In this document: piece by piece, positions 32,753-40,803 of the stretch
How the letters are laid out: each line of letters starts with the position of its first letter
Numbering within the stretch: the first letter of the stretch is position 1
Source of the DNA: an uncultured Paracoccaceae bacterium
GTDB lineage: Bacteria; Pseudomonadota; Alphaproteobacteria; Rhodobacterales; Rhodobacteraceae
Length of the DNA stretch: 64,000 bases
Reading direction: 5' to 3'
Assembly (NCBI GenBank): GCA_951812615.1
Contig: CATOSU010000005.1
Span: 62,001 to 126,000 of the forward strand
Notes under the pieces: model-generated
The model's database searches: none
What the model was told of the DNA's origin: nothing
The model's input: only the letters and a program-made list of their open reading frames with translations
Position numbers and translations under genes: made by a program

Positions 32753-34114
32753 TCACCGCTCTCCTTCAGCCTTTACCCAGATTAGCAGAACCAGTCCCAG
32801 AGCAAACAACAGAACCACCGGCGAAACGCCCAGCCGCGCGCTGCCAGTCACGGTTGTGGCTACGCCGATCAGAGCCGGGGCAATAAACGCAGTCGCGCGG
32901 CCGGACAGCCCGTACAGTCCGAAGCTCTCGGTCGGAGCCTCGGGATCGCAATGCCGGACCATCATTGACCGGCTTGCCGATTGCAGAACGCCACCCATGC
33001 CCCCGATCAGCACGCCGCACCCGAAGAACACCATGTCGGGCAGAGTTGAGCCTTCGGGCAACTGAATGCCGAAAATTGTGGTCTTCGACATCGACACGAT
33101 GATCACGCAAACCCCGATCAGAATAACGATCGCGCCGATAATCACTGGCTTGGGTCCCAAACGCTTGTCAGCTTTGCCGCCCAGCCAAGAAAACACCGCG
33201 GATGAAATCAGCGCGACGATGCCGAAAATCCCGATGCTGGTAATGCTCCATTCCAACACCAGCTTCGCATAGACCCCGCCAAAGGTATAAAGCCCGTTCA
33301 GCGCATCGCGATAGAACATCGAAGAGCCGAGATAGGCAAACAGGCTGGGCTTTTTCGGCAAGGCAGCGACCGCGTTCCGGACCATGCCCAGAGCCTGTCC
33401 GAAACTGGTGCTCAGTCCGGAGCGGGCCGGATCGCGGCACCAAAGGAAATAGGGTATCATGAACACGGCGTACCAGATCGCCGAAAACGGCCCGACCGAA
33501 CGGGACCCTTCACGCGCCGCCGGATCCAGCCCGAAAACTGGATCCATCCCGATCAGCGTCTTTCCGTTGGCCTGTTCAACGAACAGCAGAAGCATCAGGA
33601 TCAGGGATAACAGGCCGCCAAGATAACCGAAGGCGAACCCGTTGCCTGAGATTTCGCCGACTTCCTGGTCGTTGCCCAGATCGGGTAGCTGCGAATTGAT
33701 GAAGATCAGCGCATATTCCGCCCCGATGAAGCCCAGAGCGAAGAAGGCGAGCGCCATGATCATGTTGGACCCGTCCGGCAAAGTGTACCAGAGCATGTAG
33801 GCGCCCACGACATACATGACAGAAAACGCGATGATCCATGGTTTGCGCCGCCCGGTCGAGTCCGCAAACGCCCCCATCACGGGGGCACCGATAGCGATCA
33901 GGATGCCCGCGATGGCCATGCCCCACGCCCAAAGCGTCTGAGCACTGGCGTTCGCGGCCTCTGAATCGGCGCCGAAACCTTGGTAATACTCGGCAGCCAC
34001 GCCCGCGAAATAGGGACCGAACACAAAAGTGACGATCAGCGTGTGGTACGGCTGGCTTGCCCAGTCGAAAAAGTACCACCCCCAGATCTTCTTGCGTGCT
34101 GAAGGTTCTGCCAT
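32753..34114 (-). CDS. MFS transporter, UMF1/Atg22-like
   Basis: Inner-membrane protein of 453 residues with about twelve hydrophobic helices. WGWYFFDWASQPYHTLIVTF at the N terminus and AFADSTGRRKPWI in the first cytoplasmic loop are typical of the UMF1 subgroup. The second half holds LGGKADKRLGPKPV and SRSMMVRHCDPEAPTESFGL. Substrate is unknown; members are suggested to move amino acids or other small solutes. Divergent from yggT; mepA follows immediately and may share its transcript. Confidence 0.9.
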   Translation of the reverse strand: MAEPSARKKIWGWYFFDWASQPYHTLIVTFVFGPYFAGVAAEYYQGFGADSEAANASAQTLWAWGMAIAGILIAIGAPVMGAFADSTGRRKPWIIAFSVMYVVGAYMLWYTLPDGSNMIMALAFFALGFIGAEYALIFINSQLPDLGNDQEVGEISGNGFAFGYLGGLLSLILMLLLFVEQANGKTLIGMDPVFGLDPAAREGSRSVGPFSAIWYAVFMIPYFLWCRDPARSGLSTSFGQALGMVRNAVAALPKKPSLFAYLGSSMFYRDALNGLYTFGGVYAKLVLEWSITSIGIFGIVALISSAVFSWLGGKADKRLGPKPVIIGAIVILIGVCVIIVSMSKTTIFGIQLPEGSTLPDMVFFGCGVLIGGMGGVLQSASRSMMVRHCDPEAPTESFGLYGLSGRATAFIAPALIGVATTVTGSARLGVSPVVLLFALGLVLLIWVKAEGER

Positions 34115-34232
34115 ACTCTGCCCCTTTGATTTGCAACGATAAGACCTGTTTACCCGATCTTAAGCAAGGCTTGTGTTCTTGCCCTTTCAGGCCTGAGCCC
34201 TTACGTGGAGAAGCGCAAAGCGAGAGGTACTC

Positions 34233-34520
34233 ATGCTGTCACTGTTTCAGATCCTGATGCTGATATTGAACGTCGTCTGGTTCTTCATCATTGCCCATGT
34301 GATCATGAGCTGGCTGATCAATTTCCAGATCCTGAACATGCACCAGCAGTTCGTGGCCCAGATCTGGTACGCGTTGAACCGCATTCTGGAACCGCTGTAC
34401 AAACCGATCCGCCGTATTCTTCCCCCGATCCAGGGAATTGATCTGGCCCCGCTGGTGGCTCTGGTGGGTGTTTACGCGCTGCGTATCATCCTCGTGAACA
34501 ACATCTCGGCGTTCTATTAG
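34233..34520 (+). CDS. YggT-family membrane protein
   Basis: Protein of 95 residues with two hydrophobic helices (LSLFQILMLILNVVWFFIIA; APLVALVGVYALRIILV) flanking a loop with the family motif LEPLYKPIRRILPPIQGIDLAP. YggT proteins are implicated in membrane or cell-division functions; the precise role is not settled. AGAGG is about six bases before the ATG. Monocistronic between divergent MFS and the downstream oxidoreductase. Confidence 0.92.
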   Translation: MLSLFQILMLILNVVWFFIIAHVIMSWLINFQILNMHQQFVAQIWYALNRILEPLYKPIRRILPPIQGIDLAPLVALVGVYALRIILVNNISAFY

Positions 34521-34607
34521 GCGCCTGCTGCGCCGGGCTGCGGGTAACGTACAGCCGCTGGCGCACAATCGTTTCAAATCTAACGGCCGGACAGCTAAGC
34601 TGCCGGC

Positions 34608-35606
34608 ATGACGACTGCACAGACAATGCGGGCCGTGGTTTTCGAACGCTACGGGCCACCCTCCCGACTTTCGCTGCGCAAGGTTCCCGTTCCCGAACCG
34701 GCAGCCGGAGAGGTTCGCGTGCAGGTGTTCGCCTCCACGATCGGGCGGACAGACACCGCAACACTGCGGGCGCATCCGTTTTTTGCACGTGCAATGACTG
34801 GGCTGATAAGGCCAAAGATGACGACACTGGGCATGGATTTTGCGGGGGTGGTCGATGCCATCGGTCCGGAGGTCACAACGTATCGGCCCGGTGACCGGGT
34901 GTTTGGTCTGTCGCCGGACCGGTTTGGGGCACATGCCGAATTCCTGTGTCTTCCGGAGAACGAAGCAATCGCCCGGATCCCCGCAGACACATCATTTAAG
35001 GCTGCGGTTGTCGGAGAGGGTGCATGGTATGCACATTCGACCACCAGCCTGTTGTCCAAGGGACAGAATTGCCTGATTTACGGTGCCTCCGGCGCCATCG
35101 GCACCGCCGCGGTTCAACTGGCAAAATCCCGCGACGCGCAGGTGACGGCGGTCGTCGGGCACAGGCATCTGGATCTGGCTGAACGCCTCGGCGCTGACCG
35201 GGTTGTGAATTACGAGACGCAGGATTTTACCGGGCTGGGTGCGATTTACGACCTCGTTTTAGATGCGGTCGGGAAAACGTCATGGTTTGCGTGCCGGCCG
35301 CTTCTGAAGCCGGGCGGGATATTCTGCGCGACCGACCTCGGCCCGGGGTGGTCCAACATGATCCTTGGCACGTGGTTTGCTATGACCGGCTCAAAACGTG
35401 TTCGGATTCCGTTTCCGGCGGATGCGCCAGGCTTCATCCGGCACTTGTCCGGTTTGCTGGCGGACGGCCGGTTCAATGGCGTGTTCGACCGCAGCTACAA
35501 GCTGGAAGAGATCGTCGAGGCCTTTCACTACGTCGAAACGGAACAGAAAACCGGTATCGTTGTCGTTAACGTTCGACCGGAAGCCGAAGCCGAAGGCGAA
35601 GGGTAG
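34608..35606 (+). CDS. Zinc-independent medium-chain dehydrogenase/quinone-oxidoreductase-like
   Basis: MDR-family protein of 332 residues. N-terminal GroES-like part: MRAVVFERYGPPSRLSLRKV, MDFAGVVDAIGPEVTTYRPG. Rossmann part: LIYGASGAIGTAAVQLAKS then VTAVVGHRHLDLAERLGADR. The structural-zinc Cys cluster and catalytic-zinc ligands of classical alcohol dehydrogenases are absent, as in quinone oxidoreductase-like enzymes; NADPH use is likely. An alternative start is the Met six residues in. Ends with an unusual acidic tail (PEAEAEGEG). Converges on the alpha/beta hydrolase gene. Confidence 0.88.
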   Translation: MTTAQTMRAVVFERYGPPSRLSLRKVPVPEPAAGEVRVQVFASTIGRTDTATLRAHPFFARAMTGLIRPKMTTLGMDFAGVVDAIGPEVTTYRPGDRVFGLSPDRFGAHAEFLCLPENEAIARIPADTSFKAAVVGEGAWYAHSTTSLLSKGQNCLIYGASGAIGTAAVQLAKSRDAQVTAVVGHRHLDLAERLGADRVVNYETQDFTGLGAIYDLVLDAVGKTSWFACRPLLKPGGIFCATDLGPGWSNMILGTWFAMTGSKRVRIPFPADAPGFIRHLSGLLADGRFNGVFDRSYKLEEIVEAFHYVETEQKTGIVVVNVRPEAEAEGEG

Positions 35607-35637
35607 AACGGCACGACGAGCCTGTGACGCTGCCGGA

Positions 35638-36591
35638 TCAGTTAACCTGCGCGGCGATCCGCCGGATGAAATCGGCGGTTTCGCGGGGCCGCGTTAGCGG
35701 AAACATGTGCCCGAGCCCGGGCAATTCTTCGTAGACAAAGCCGTATTTTTGCATCGGGCGCCCATGTGTGTCCGGATGTAGCACAGCGTCGGCATCGCCA
35801 AACAACAGTCCGCGCGGCATATTCAGTTCGTCGTACCGGGCCGCCTGTGCTTCCATCGTGGCTTCGTAGCCCAGCAGGTCTTCGGAAGCCGTGACAAACG
35901 ACACGGGCCGGTATCCAAGCTGACCACCCCCGCGGGTCATGAATTCGTCCGATATCGGTTCAGGATCGAAAACCGCGCCCAGCACCTTGTCCCGTGTGGC
36001 TACTGCGGCCGGCACGGCGATGGTCTGCCCGATAAACCGGCGCAGCCACGTTGTGCGCACCTCCAGCCCTTTGAACATCGGAGGCACTTCGGTCTGCGGC
36101 GCTGTCGCAGGACAAAGCAGCGCCAACCCCGCGGTATTGTCCGGTTGCTGCAGCGCCATCGCCAGTGAAACCGCACCGCCCAAGGAATGCCCGACCAGAA
36201 GAGGCCTGTTTACACCCAGTTTGCTCAGCGCATCCCAGATCATTCGCGCCTGTTCGGGCAATTCGCCCAGTCGCGTTTCATTCCGTGTTGAATAGCCACA
36301 GCCGGGGCGGTCCAGGACGATCAGCCGGTATTGGCCTTCCAGTTCGGCGGTCAGGGAATAGGTACAATGCTGTAACTGTCCGGACAGGCCATGGATCATG
36401 ACGACCGGCCGGCCGTCTTCCGGACCAAAGGTCTGGTAGTGGATGGACCCGCCGTTCACCTCCACGACCCGGCCACTTCGCGGTACGACCCGCTCTGCTT
36501 CGGATGCTTTCTGTCTGGTCCAGAAATGCGCAACGAGAAGCAGCGCGGCAAGGATCACGACGATCCAGAGCAGGATGGAAAGAAGGGTCAT
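35638..36591 (-). CDS. Alpha/beta hydrolase with N-terminal membrane anchor
   Basis: Protein of 317 residues. An N-terminal hydrophobic helix (LLSILLWIVVILAALLLVAH) probably anchors it. The hydrolase core shows oxyanion-site MIHGLSGQLQ, RPGCGYS, nucleophile elbow VGHSLGGAVS, late Asp in GDADAVLHPD and catalytic His in GLGHMFPLTRP. GGAGG lies directly upstream of the ATG at 36591. It follows the BVMO by 18 bases on the same strand, so it could open the ester or lactone made by that enzyme. Confidence 0.9.
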   Translation of the reverse strand: MTLLSILLWIVVILAALLLVAHFWTRQKASEAERVVPRSGRVVEVNGGSIHYQTFGPEDGRPVVMIHGLSGQLQHCTYSLTAELEGQYRLIVLDRPGCGYSTRNETRLGELPEQARMIWDALSKLGVNRPLLVGHSLGGAVSLAMALQQPDNTAGLALLCPATAPQTEVPPMFKGLEVRTTWLRRFIGQTIAVPAAVATRDKVLGAVFDPEPISDEFMTRGGGQLGYRPVSFVTASEDLLGYEATMEAQAARYDELNMPRGLLFGDADAVLHPDTHGRPMQKYGFVYEELPGLGHMFPLTRPRETADFIRRIAAQVN

Positions 36592-36609
36592 GGGCAACCT
36601 CCGTTCAGT

Positions 36610-38076
36610 CTATTCGGCTTTGGCTGGCTGATACTGTTCCAGCCCCGATCGCTTCATCCGCCGTTGGTATTCGCGCACTGTACCCGGCCACAAAGTCGGG
36701 TTGCGACCATTTTCATCCTGATACCAGGACACACAGCCGCCTGCCTGCCAGACGCTGTCGTTCAGGCGGGCCTGTATTTCCTGCTCGAACGCGACCTGCG
36801 CCTCGGGACGGGGCGCGATCGCGTCGATGCCCTGCTGGCGCATCGCGTCCAGCATCCGGCAGACATGTGCGACCTGTGCTTCGATCATCAGCACGACGGA
36901 ATTGTGTCCAAGTCCGGTATGCGGACCCAGCAGGAAGAACAGGTTCGGAAACCCAGCATTCGTGGTGCCGAGATGCGCCTGCAGCCCGTCTTTCCAGGAA
37001 TCCTGCAGGGTCAGGCCGTTTTCGCCGGTGATGTCGATGCTGGCCAATGAGTCGGTAACGTGGAAACCGGTCCCCCAGATGACGACATCAACTTCAACTT
37101 CGGTTCCGTCGCTGGCGGTCAGAGTTTTGTACGAAACGCCATTCAGCCCGGCCGGCAGAACGGTGACGTTTTTGCGCGCCAGTGTCGGGTACCAGTCGTT
37201 GGAGCTCAGCACCCGCTTGCAACCGATCTGGTAGGGTGGCGTCAGGACATCCTGCAACTGCGGATCGTCGATGGAACGCTCCAGCTCCTTGCGCCACATC
37301 TTCATTGCGCCGTTCACGGCCCAGGGTTTGCCCATGAACATGGCATGTCGGATTTCGAACAGGTTGAAGATCACGTACCGGCGGAGGCGCGGCAGAAATG
37401 GCAACCAGTGATGCAGCCGCTGCATCCAGGTCCGGATCGGTCCGTCAGGGCGCGGCAACACATAAGGTGCCGTACGCTGAAACACCGTGACATGGGCAGC
37501 AGTTTTCGCGATTTCCGGGATGAACTGCACCGCCGACGCGCCGGTGCCAATGACCGCCACATGTTTCCCGGTCAGGTTCAGGTCGTGTTCCCACTCGGCC
37601 GAATGGAAGGACGGTCCGGGAAAGCTGAAGAACCCCGGAACGTCCGGGATCAACGGGATATGCAACGCGCCGATGCCAGAGACCAGAACCCGGGCCGACC
37701 ATTTCTGGCCCTCGACCGTTTCCACCTGCCACCGGCTCCCTGTCCAGCGGGCGGATTGCATCGTCTGGCCGAAATGGCAAAGCTCGAACAGCCCCTCGTC
37801 GCGCGCGACGTTGCGCATATACATCCAGATTTCATTGCCGCCGGCATAGGATGTCGACCAGTCCGGGTTAAGGTGCCGGGCAAACGAGTAGAGATGCGAA
37901 GGCACGTCGCAGGCCACGCCGGGATACGTGTTTTCGCGCCACGTGCCGCCGATGTCGTCGGCCTTTTCGAGAATGGCAATATCGGCGAAGCCGCGTCGCC
38001 GCGCTTCCATGGCCATTGTCAGCCCGGAAAATCCCGATCCGATGATCAGAATATCGACTTCGCGTGCCGCCATCAT
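36610..38076 (-). CDS. Flavin-containing monooxygenase, Baeyer-Villiger type
   Basis: FAD- and NADPH-dependent monooxygenase of 488 residues. FAD-binding GSGFSG (13-18) then DIGGTWRENTYPGVACDVPS; the Baeyer-Villiger fingerprint FxGxxxHxxxW is present as FPGPSFHSAEW (about 152-162), with Glu rather than Pro/Asp after it; NADPH-binding GTGASA (177-182). ATG of MMAARE overlaps the SDR stop as ATGA. Expected to turn a ketone into an ester or lactone, followed by the downstream hydrolase. Specific substrate unknown. Confidence 0.9.
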   Translation of the reverse strand: MMAAREVDILIIGSGFSGLTMAMEARRRGFADIAILEKADDIGGTWRENTYPGVACDVPSHLYSFARHLNPDWSTSYAGGNEIWMYMRNVARDEGLFELCHFGQTMQSARWTGSRWQVETVEGQKWSARVLVSGIGALHIPLIPDVPGFFSFPGPSFHSAEWEHDLNLTGKHVAVIGTGASAVQFIPEIAKTAAHVTVFQRTAPYVLPRPDGPIRTWMQRLHHWLPFLPRLRRYVIFNLFEIRHAMFMGKPWAVNGAMKMWRKELERSIDDPQLQDVLTPPYQIGCKRVLSSNDWYPTLARKNVTVLPAGLNGVSYKTLTASDGTEVEVDVVIWGTGFHVTDSLASIDITGENGLTLQDSWKDGLQAHLGTTNAGFPNLFFLLGPHTGLGHNSVVLMIEAQVAHVCRMLDAMRQQGIDAIAPRPEAQVAFEQEIQARLNDSVWQAGGCVSWYQDENGRNPTLWPGTVREYQRRMKRSGLEQYQPAKAE

Positions 38077-38890
38077 GCACCGAACAGCTTTTTCAGAACC
38101 GACCAATATCCTGTTGGCGTCAGCCGGTTGATGATGTCGATGGCCCGCGCGTCACTGCCGATCAACACACGTTTCCTGCCCTTTTCGATCCCGGTGGCAA
38201 TAATCTCTGCGGCCCGGTCCGGGGGCATTTTCAAAATAGCCTGAATATTCGCCAGCCGGGTTTCGTTCTCTTCTTCGCTGAACTCACTGGTCACCCGTGC
38301 ATTTCGGGCGATGGACGTGTTCACACCGCCGGGATGCACCTGCGTCACTCCGACATCCGTGTTTTCCAGCTCGTGCCGCAAAGCTTCGGAAAAGCCGCGA
38401 ATGCCGAATTTGGCCGTGGAATATGCGGTTTGCCCCGGCGGCCCGATCAGCCCGAAGGCGCTGGAAACATTCACGATCTGTGCGTTCGGGCGCTGCAACA
38501 GAACCGGCAGAAAGGCACGGGTCAGCCGGATCGGGGCGTGCAGGTTGATGTCCAGCAGCCAATAAAATCTTCTTCCGACACATCGGCAAACGCACCTTCC
38601 AACGCAACGCCGGCATTGTTCACCAGAATGTCGGCGGGTGTGCCGTGTTCCTCCTCGATGGCTGCCGGCAGCGCGTTGACCGCGGCCACGTCCGTGACAT
38701 CCAGATTGTGGACAGACAGGCGGACATTCTGTTGTATCGACTGCCGGGTCAGCGCCAGACCGTCGCCATTGATATCCACCAAGGCCAAATGCGAGCTCCG
38801 GCTGGCGAGAGAACGCGCCAGCGCTGCACCAATGCCCGATCCCGCGCCGGTGATGACGGCAAGTTTTCCGGTGAAATTCCGCAGACTCAT
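38073..38890 (-). pseudogene. SDR-family oxidoreductase interrupted by a homopolymer frameshift
   Basis: The N-terminal half from MSLRNFTGK carries TGAGSGIGAALARSL, DVTD and NNAG; the C-terminal half, in another frame, carries NVSSAFGLIGPPGQTAYSTAK with the catalytic Tyr/Lys. The break falls at the A-run 38564-38567 (T-run on the coding strand), right after SEEDF. Adding one T restores FYWLLDINLHAPIRLTRAFL as a continuous SDR sequence of about 272 residues. As written, the first half stops at 38522. The stop overlaps the BVMO start. Probably oxidises an alcohol to the ketone used by the BVMO, if functional. Confidence 0.85.
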
Positions 38891-38957
38891 AACGCGCTCC
38901 CGGTTGTAGTGGGGACGCTTTCCGCTACGCGCGTCAACCATTACCTTGGGAAAGCTC

Positions 38958-39287
38958 TTAGTCGAACTGGCTCAGTTGCAGGTTGAGCCCTGTTCCCATC
39001 CATAGTCCGTGATCGCGATGGTCTTTCAGGTCATCGCCGGTTTCGGGATGGGTGAATATGATCAGGCCGTTGCGATTCATCGCCAGCCACGGGACAACGG
39101 TTTCGAACAGATCCGGCCCGAAGGCCAGCTGACAACTCCACATCGGGTGAGGGCCGACTGTTTTTTCATGCACATTGCCCATCACGACCCCGAACCGGTC
39201 ACGGGCGTTTTCACACAACCCGCGCGCCTGCGCGACCGTGGCGTCATCGAAATACACGTGCGCGTGCCAGCCCCTGATCGTGGTCAT
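38958..39287 (-). CDS. DOPA 4,5-dioxygenase family protein
   Basis: Small cytoplasmic protein of 109 residues. The pattern IRGWHAHVYFDD near the start, MGNVHEKTVGPHPMWSCQLAF in the middle (short form VHEKTVGPHPMWS) and IFTHPETGDDLKDHRDHGLW near the end, all His-rich, match the DOPA 4,5-dioxygenase-like family, a vicinal-oxygen-chelate-type extradiol dioxygenase. The natural substrate in bacteria is usually unknown. Its ATG overlaps the agmatinase stop as ATGA. Confidence 0.88.
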   Translation of the reverse strand: MTTIRGWHAHVYFDDATVAQARGLCENARDRFGVVMGNVHEKTVGPHPMWSCQLAFGPDLFETVVPWLAMNRNGLIIFTHPETGDDLKDHRDHGLWMGTGLNLQLSQFD

Positions 39288-40246
39288 GTCGGTTCCCTGT
39301 GATGCAGGATGCGGCCGATTGTGTTGAGCAGGATTTGTGCGGCAAGGATCGAGGTGCTGCCGGACTGGTCATAATCCGGCGCAACCTCCACCAGATCGAC
39401 ACCGACAATGTCGCCCCGGCGCGCCAGCCCATCGATCAGCTCCAGCACCTCATTATAGAGAAAGCCGCCGTGGCTGGGCGTTCCGGTTCCCGCAGCGATG
39501 GATGGGTCGAATGCGTCGATGTCGATTGTCAGGTAGTATCGGCGGTCCTTGGGAATTTGGTCCAGTACGCCGCCAATCCCCAGTTTACGCAACTGCCGGA
39601 CCGACAGGATGTCCGACCCCATCGCCCGAGCGTCTTGGTAGCCTTCGCGCGCTGTTGAGGAAACGTTGCGAATGCCGATTTGGGTCAATCCGGTGACATA
39701 GGTTTTTTCGGCGGCACGGCGCATCGGATTGCCATGGCCGTAGCGCACCCCGTGGCGTTCATCCACGAAATCGAGATGTGCATCGACCTGAACAACGTGG
39801 ATTGGGTCCTGATCATCAAAAGCGTTGATACAAGGGATGTTGACGGAATGGTCCCCGCCCAGAACCACCGGCAGCGCGCCGGATTTCAGAATCTGACGTA
39901 CGCCATGTTCGATGTTGGCATGGCTCTGAAGCGTATCCGTGTGGATGATGTCGGCGTCCCCGATATCCACAATCGTGGTTTTGGCGGGATCCAGATAGGT
40001 GACGTCGTCTTCGTGATCGTAAGCGCCGGCATGGCCAAAGGCAAAAAGCGTTGACGCCTCCCGGATGGCACGCGGTCCCATACGTGCCCCCGAACGCCAT
40101 TGCGCGCCAAAATCGAAGGGGGCGCCCAAGACCGCGACATCGGCCTGAATTGCGTTCCAGTCTTCGACATAGGGGTATTTGCCGAACGTACAGATGCCGA
40201 CAAAAGGCAGATTCAGGCGGCCGCCTTCGTACCCATGCGCGGCCAT
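39284..40246 (-). CDS. speB: Agmatinase/ureohydrolase family enzyme
   Basis: Binuclear-manganese ureohydrolase of 320 residues. All metal motifs are present: VVLGGDHSVNIP, VVQVDAHLDFVDE and LTIDIDAFDPSIAAGTG. GTGTPSHGGF is typical of agmatinase-like members. Hydrolyses agmatine or a related guanidino compound to urea and amine; related enzymes act on guanidinobutyrate or guanidinopropionate, so the substrate is provisional. Starts at MAAHGYEGG, whose ATG shares a base with the DUF2165 stop (TGATG). Confidence 0.85.
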   Translation of the reverse strand: MAAHGYEGGRLNLPFVGICTFGKYPYVEDWNAIQADVAVLGAPFDFGAQWRSGARMGPRAIREASTLFAFGHAGAYDHEDDVTYLDPAKTTIVDIGDADIIHTDTLQSHANIEHGVRQILKSGALPVVLGGDHSVNIPCINAFDDQDPIHVVQVDAHLDFVDERHGVRYGHGNPMRRAAEKTYVTGLTQIGIRNVSSTAREGYQDARAMGSDILSVRQLRKLGIGGVLDQIPKDRRYYLTIDIDAFDPSIAAGTGTPSHGGFLYNEVLELIDGLARRGDIVGVDLVEVAPDYDQSGSTSILAAQILLNTIGRILHHREPT

Positions 40247-40737
40247 CAGGATACCACCAGAAAAATCATCGTGCCCAGTCCCCACATTGTCATCTGGATA
40301 TGGGTGTTTTGCCCCCATTCGTGGCAAAACCAGTAACAGAAGTAGTTGCCGACAACCAGAAAACCGGCCCAGACGCAGGTAAACATCGTCGCGCCCAGCA
40401 ACGCGATGGCCCTTGCGGTGTCGCCCGTCGCCGCACCGAACAGGTGCAGCAACAGCGCGGCAACCCCGGCCCACATCACCAACGTCGCAACAAGCTCGCC
40501 GGCAACGACCAGCCGGAACGCGGTTTTCTGTACTGCCCGATCATCGATGGCCCGATGCGCGACACGGGCGTATTCCGCCGGATAGGCATCGCGCATCCGG
40601 GTCATGCCCATGACCTGCGCAGTGATTGCCTCGTTGTTCGAAGGATAGACGATATTGTCCCAAGCCCCGGTCGTCAGCCAAGCGGCAATTGCGGACAGCA
40701 TCGCGATCTGAGCGATGATAACAACGGTTTCGAACAT
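40246..40737 (-). CDS. DUF2165-family small integral membrane protein
   Basis: Protein of 163 residues with four hydrophobic helices, including IIAQIAMLSAIAAWLTTGAW, VAGELVATLVMWAGVAALLL and GATMFTCVWAGFLVVGNYFC. The YPSNNEAITAQVMGMTRM and CYWFCHEWGQN stretches are those of the uncharacterised DUF2165 family. Start at MFETVVII. It is 40 bp beyond the terminator of the upstream binding-protein gene and coupled to agmatinase, so a role in handling the agmatinase substrate or product is possible. Confidence 0.85.
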   Translation of the reverse strand: MFETVVIIAQIAMLSAIAAWLTTGAWDNIVYPSNNEAITAQVMGMTRMRDAYPAEYARVAHRAIDDRAVQKTAFRLVVAGELVATLVMWAGVAALLLHLFGAATGDTARAIALLGATMFTCVWAGFLVVGNYFCYWFCHEWGQNTHIQMTMWGLGTMIFLVVS

Positions 40738-40765
40738 TTCTGAAGCTCTGGCCGGCAGACGCAAA

Positions 40766-40791
40766 ACGGGCCGCTGTTTCCAGCGGCCCGT
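40766..40791 (-). terminator. Rho-independent terminator after orphan binding-protein gene
   Basis: Perfect 11-bp stem (ACGGGCCGCTG / CAGCGGCCCGT) with TTTC loop. The minus strand continues TTTTGC. It begins 13 bp past the stop of the Tat-exported binding protein. Confidence 0.88.
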
Positions 40792-40803
40792 CGTTTTTCA
40801 GGT

